64,000 nt of DNA from Hippophae tibetana. Taxonomy: Eukaryota; Streptophyta; Magnoliopsida; Rosales; Elaeagnaceae. The stretch lies in contig CM072810.1 of NCBI GenBank assembly GCA_037013495.1, forward strand, positions 106,650,398 through 106,714,397, written 5' to 3'. A program made the translations under genes and the position numbers. The notes under the pieces were generated by a model. The model had not been told where the DNA came from, ran no database searches, and worked only from the letters and a program-made list of their open reading frames with translations. Below, piece after piece: positions 60,395 to 64,000 of the stretch (position 1 is its first letter; each line of letters starts with the position of its first letter).

Positions 60395-60467
60395 AGGGAT
60401 TGACCTCTTCTTCTTCCTCAACAAAAGGGTTACGATCGAATCGACTAGCCATTGAGCATAGAGAAAG
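60395..60467 (-). pseudogene. SCAMP first-exon fragment cut by the gypsy element
   Basis: Minus strand ATG at 60467 begins MASRFDRNPF and continues VEEEEEVNPFS, the characteristic N-terminus of plant secretory carrier membrane proteins, with NPF motifs that bind EH-domain endocytic adaptors. It stops within a few bases of the gypsy target duplication; joining the flanks gives TTCTC|GTTAAGTTAC, which could be an exon-intron border. Only 22 codons are seen and the four-membrane-segment core is absent. Whether this is a captured fragment in a CACTA element or the rest of a destroyed gene cannot be settled here. Confidence 0.62.
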
Positions 60468-61080
60468 TTAAAGTCTCAATTAGCTGTTTATGAATAAAGA
60501 AGGCATAGCTTATGAAGAAAGCTAGAGACCAGAGATGGAATACCTCATAAGATTATGTGAATGTCCAAAATAGAGTTTTACTATATGGCCTAATAAGCCT
60601 ATATTTTGGTACAACTTGTAACCTCCTTCATTTATCCCCATCTTTGCGAATTCTTCGACAGCATCTTGCGACATATTTGAAGGAGAGCTTGAGCTTCTTT
60701 ATGGTTAGTAGGTCGAGAATCTCTACTATGTTTTTCGATTTCTTCTTCGAGAAGTCAAAGGTCGATGTCATTGTCATTGACGATAGAAAGGTAGAGAGGG
60801 TGATCGGTACGAGAATCTCTACTACATTGACGGAGCAAGGTCGTGAGGAATGGTACGCGCTGAAGAAAAGGAAAGAAGGGAAATTAAGCACTAGGGAAAA
60901 GAAAGAAAAAGAGGGGGAGGGAAAAAGAAAAAGGAAAAGGAAAAGGAAAAGGAAAGAAAAAAGAGGGAAATAGAAAAAAGAGAGGAAAAAAGAGGGAAAA
61001 AGAAAAGGAGAGAAAAAAAAGAGGGAAAAGAAAAAAATTAGAAGAGAAAAATAAAAAAATTGGCATATGGTGTAAAGAAA
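60468..61080. other. Leader-like sequence and homopurine tract
   Basis: Right of the SCAMP ATG (its 5' side). 60557-60973 has a plus open frame with no known motif; its Lys/Arg/Glu-rich tail is only the purine tract. 'cgagaatctctacta' is repeated at about 60713 and 60808. Confidence 0.35.
60888..61050 (+). repeat. Homopurine tract, about 160 bp
   Basis: Almost only A and G on the plus strand, built from 'gaaaaggaaaag' and 'aagagggaaa' units, broken by a few T. Confidence 0.9.
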
Positions 61081-61242
61081 TTAATAAGATATATCTATTA
61101 TCTCTGTTTTTAAATAATCGAGATTATAAGATATGTCTAGAGCCTCGGTTTTTAAATAATCGAGATCATAAAATATATCTATGACATCATTTTTTAAATA
61201 TTTGAGGTCAAAAATCGAAATTTTATGTATATTATAATAGTG
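61081..61242. mobile_element. Right end of a third CACTA-type element
   Basis: Contains 'cggtttttaaataatcgaga' motifs, the same subterminal repeats as in the elements at 38086 and 41326, and ends TTATAATAGTG, one base from the inverse of CACTACTATAA. Directly right of it the duplicated segment begins at its first base. The left end was not identified; it may lie beyond the gypsy insertion at 51843 or be lost. Confidence 0.7.
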
Positions 61243-61690
61243 TGTCCAACTTTTAATTAAAATTATACATTTTAAATGCCCCATATTTTTTGTTTAGGGA
61301 AATTAATATAAGAATTCCGTAAATGGTGGCATGAATAAAAAATATAAAAAAAGTTTGAAACATGAGAGCATTTTGAGTAATAATAATAAAAAAAAAAAGA
61401 CGAAGAAACTAATTGATGTGACCTAGAAGATACTGTAGTGTTGTTTTCTTAAACACGTTAACAGCAATATCCCCGTCAACACGGCTATGTATTTTATAAA
61501 TTTTAATTTCCATGGAGACTAGAATAGTTTGTTCTTTGATAAGCATACGAATAGTGAAAAGCTAAAAGTATCGGGTGATGGTCAACAAAGGAAAATTACT
61601 TTATTAACTATGAAAGAATAATAGGTTTATTTAGGAAGTTTCGTTTTGTACTAATCTTCCACGGTAATAAACTAATAATAATGATGATAA
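61243..61690. repeat. Dispersed duplication, copy 2
   Basis: Matches 14058-14465 closely from 'tgtccaactttta' on. It has an extra segment of about 45-50 bases near 61530-61578 (tttgttctttgataagcat...). Confidence 0.85.
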
Positions 61691-62588
61691 TGATGCCTAA
61701 CCCTCCTTCTGTGAGTATTGATTATTATTATTGAAAAAATATTTATCAATAAATTTATTATCAAATTAATTAAGTAAAATTAAAAAAATATTTAAATTTT
61801 AGATAATTACACTTTAGATATGTTTTTTTTTTATAAATATCATATGTATTCACTAACATATATTTATAACACTTCAAATTATTTTTGGTATTAAAATTTC
61901 TAATAGTTGATCGATCGATAGAGAGATTAGATCGATCAAGTTTTACTCAATTTCAATCGACTCTCCTCGAGTAAAAGTTAAGTCCATAAGTTATTATTAA
62001 TCGATCCATCGAGTCCCAAGTTGATAGATCGAATTCAAGATTTTTTCTTTTAAAATATTTATTAAACTCAAATCAACTTATGAAATTATTATTTATCATT
62101 TTTCTTTAATGTGTTTAATGTTTTTAAGATATGTTACAAAAATAACTATTTACTTTATCAAGTCTTTTAATGACCTTTGGATAATTATGTCTAAAAAATA
62201 TTAACCTTAAAGTTACAACGTTATCATTAATACCTATTGTTTGAGCTTAAAGTTCGATCTAAAGCACAACCCTTGAAGTACCCGAGTCTTGATATAATAT
62301 GTCCGAGACTTAAAGCTTTGCTTGTGCCTAAAGTGTTAATCTAACAAGCATTCTCACGAGTCCAAAATAGTCCAAATCATTGAAGGATCGACCATTTGCT
62401 CGATCTCACAATATGGTTAAGTCTAAGTCAAATTATGTATTTATTATTGTACCTCTAAAACCTTGTAAACGTATAACCCTATGTAATTGACATGTATACA
62501 TGTAATGTCTTATATATATATAAACCTAATAGCAAATCACCACACATAATTTTGATTTCTCTAACTTCTCTCTCTAAAATTGGATCAT
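61691..62588. other. Intergenic DNA with a relic duplication
   Basis: 61760-62215 is related to 50920-51220 but contains an added block at about 61905-62045 rich in GATCGATCGAT. 62220-62588 resembles the promoter and leader of another LTR (tatatatataaacc followed by a CT-rich stretch), cut by the gypsy LTR at 62589. No gene. Confidence 0.45.
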
Positions 62589-64000
62589 TGTTCGAAACAC
62601 GAATTTTGTTCATTGAATATGCAAGTATAAGTATTACAATAAATAATATAATAATAAGAAAAGATTGTTCTTATGGAGATTATGTTATTGAAACTAATTT
62701 TTAAAACAAAAAAACAAAAATCAATTTTTTTTTGTGTTTTTATATTTAAAAAAATAAAATTAAAATAACTAAAAGTAAATAATATTAATTAATTAAATCA
62801 GATTTGGTAACTACTAAGATATATGAAAAAATATCTAAGAATACTTAATCCCCCAATTTTTTAAATATCTGAATCACTAAAATTCTCCCAATGTAATTAT
62901 CAATTAATTACATGATTAATTGAATCTAACCTAGTATGTATTACTCTCTCAAGTAAACTACACACCAAATAGCAATTAATTTAATCATACGTTTATGCTA
63001 ATTAAATTGCATACTACTCATTAAGTTCATCAATTATGGATCACATACATAAAAATCATACATCTCTGACTAGAAACTATACATGTTATTTAATCAAGAC
63101 AAACAATTAAATAATTCTCTCAAATCTATTTAATTGCCTCTATAGATAAATTGTTGGCCAAAACATTAATAACATAAAAATCAGATTAAACAATATAATT
63201 GAATTGAATTCATAATTGGGCTAAGATATTATATCATCACATGGTAAAAATTAGGTTCATAAGACCCTTAGATTAATAAATTAACGAGATATAATTTTGT
63301 TCATAAAGCTTATATTTTTTATAAAGAAAAACATAAAAGTTGATAAAAAAATTAGAACAAGAAATACAATTAATATATTGAATTATAATACCAATCTCCT
63401 CTTGAATCTCTACCAAAATTTTATCTCCTTTTGAATTTTTATTTATTTCTCTCTTTTTTAGCTCCAAAAACTGATCAAAACTATGCTAATGATGACTCTT
63501 TAGAGTTTATGGGGGTGATTAGGGGGTTAAATATAGCTTAGGTGGAATCTGGACTATCAAACCAGCTTCAAATCAAGGGTTGAGATCAAAACAAGTAAAA
63601 TTAATAGTGCCAACGAATAGACACTTGACAAGTGGCACACAAAATTAATATGGAAAATAAGCGCCTGATGCATGGCACTTCAAGATCGGTCTAGGTCAAT
63701 GGCGATGAATCTATAACATGTGGTGAAATGTGATTTGAGGAAATAGATGGTGGGTCACGTTTCTGGATAGAGTGAAAGAATATTGTGATGACATGTGTCA
63801 TAATCGTTTAACAACGCTTAAACTCAAATTGAATGTTATGTTGACATGTGGCATAGTGCTGCATCATAATACACACACGAAGATCTTTGATTGTTCGTCT
63901 CTGCTGGCAAAGCATCCACATGGCTTTCCCAGTCAACTATTGTGCTTGTATGGCATACACTTGATAACTTTTGATTGGTCTTGCATTAAAAATTCATAAA
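62589..64000 (-). repeat. Gypsy LTR, truncated by window end
   Basis: Same family as 51848-53355 and 58943-60384 (ttgaatatgcaag, agattatgttattgaaac, ccaaaattttatctcc, cttaaactcaaattgaatg). The final third resembles 11769-12070 more than the other copies. Its right end lies outside the window. Confidence 0.85.

Noticed and set aside
60557..60973. 138-residue plus-strand frame with a Lys/Arg/Glu-rich end
   Set aside because: The tail is only the translated homopurine tract and the rest has no family motif.

Overview
The window is nuclear DNA from a flowering plant, most likely a eudicot. It is very AT-rich, has one spliced gene with a GT-AG intron, and is otherwise dominated by decayed LTR retrotransposons and DNA transposons of plant families. 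I cannot name the species. The only protein-coding gene that looks intact is a minus-strand leucine-rich-repeat receptor kinase of the MIK2-like type (32433-36695, two exons, about 1233 residues). Everything else that codes is transposon debris or broken host-gene fragments.

Left end (1-12244): an Athila-clade Ty3/gypsy region primed by tRNA-Asp. Its internal region holds two diverged gag genes in tandem, then protease and reverse transcriptase. The RT is cut off exactly at an LTR (5803-7561). That LTR is followed by a second primer-binding site, a non-coding internal region (7562-9876) and another LTR (9877-11768). The array sits inside an older LTR remnant of a different gypsy family (11769-12244).

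12245-32432: mostly AT-rich intergenic DNA. It contains a minus-strand Ty1/copia element lacking its RT (14644-17385), a copia solo LTR with a perfect target-site duplication (17859-18276), a frameshifted GLCAT14-like glycosyltransferase fragment (about 25960-26270), a non-autonomous hAT-like element with 8-bp duplications (27796-29293), and a copia LTR plus leader joined to an inverted gag (29766-30745).

32433-42238: the receptor kinase, then two non-autonomous CACTA elements less than 1 kb apart. Each carries a piece of a host gene: a VPS23/ELC (ESCRT-I) fragment in 38086-40368 and a nodulin-like/NFD4-type transporter fragment in 41326-42238.

42428-48976: a structurally complete but decayed Ty1/copia element with 5-bp duplications. 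A gypsy solo LTR interrupts its integrase, and a 108-bp segment is triplicated in frame.

51843-60389: a minus-strand Athila/Tat-like gypsy element, itself invaded by a plus-strand relative whose LTR ends at 57350. It appears to have landed inside a third CACTA-like segment carrying the first exon of a SCAMP gene (60395-60467). The window closes with a diverged duplicate of 14058-14465 and another copy of the gypsy LTR running off the end. The most interesting signal is the cluster of three CACTA-type segments, each carrying a fragment of a membrane-trafficking or membrane-transport gene, next to an intact receptor kinase.
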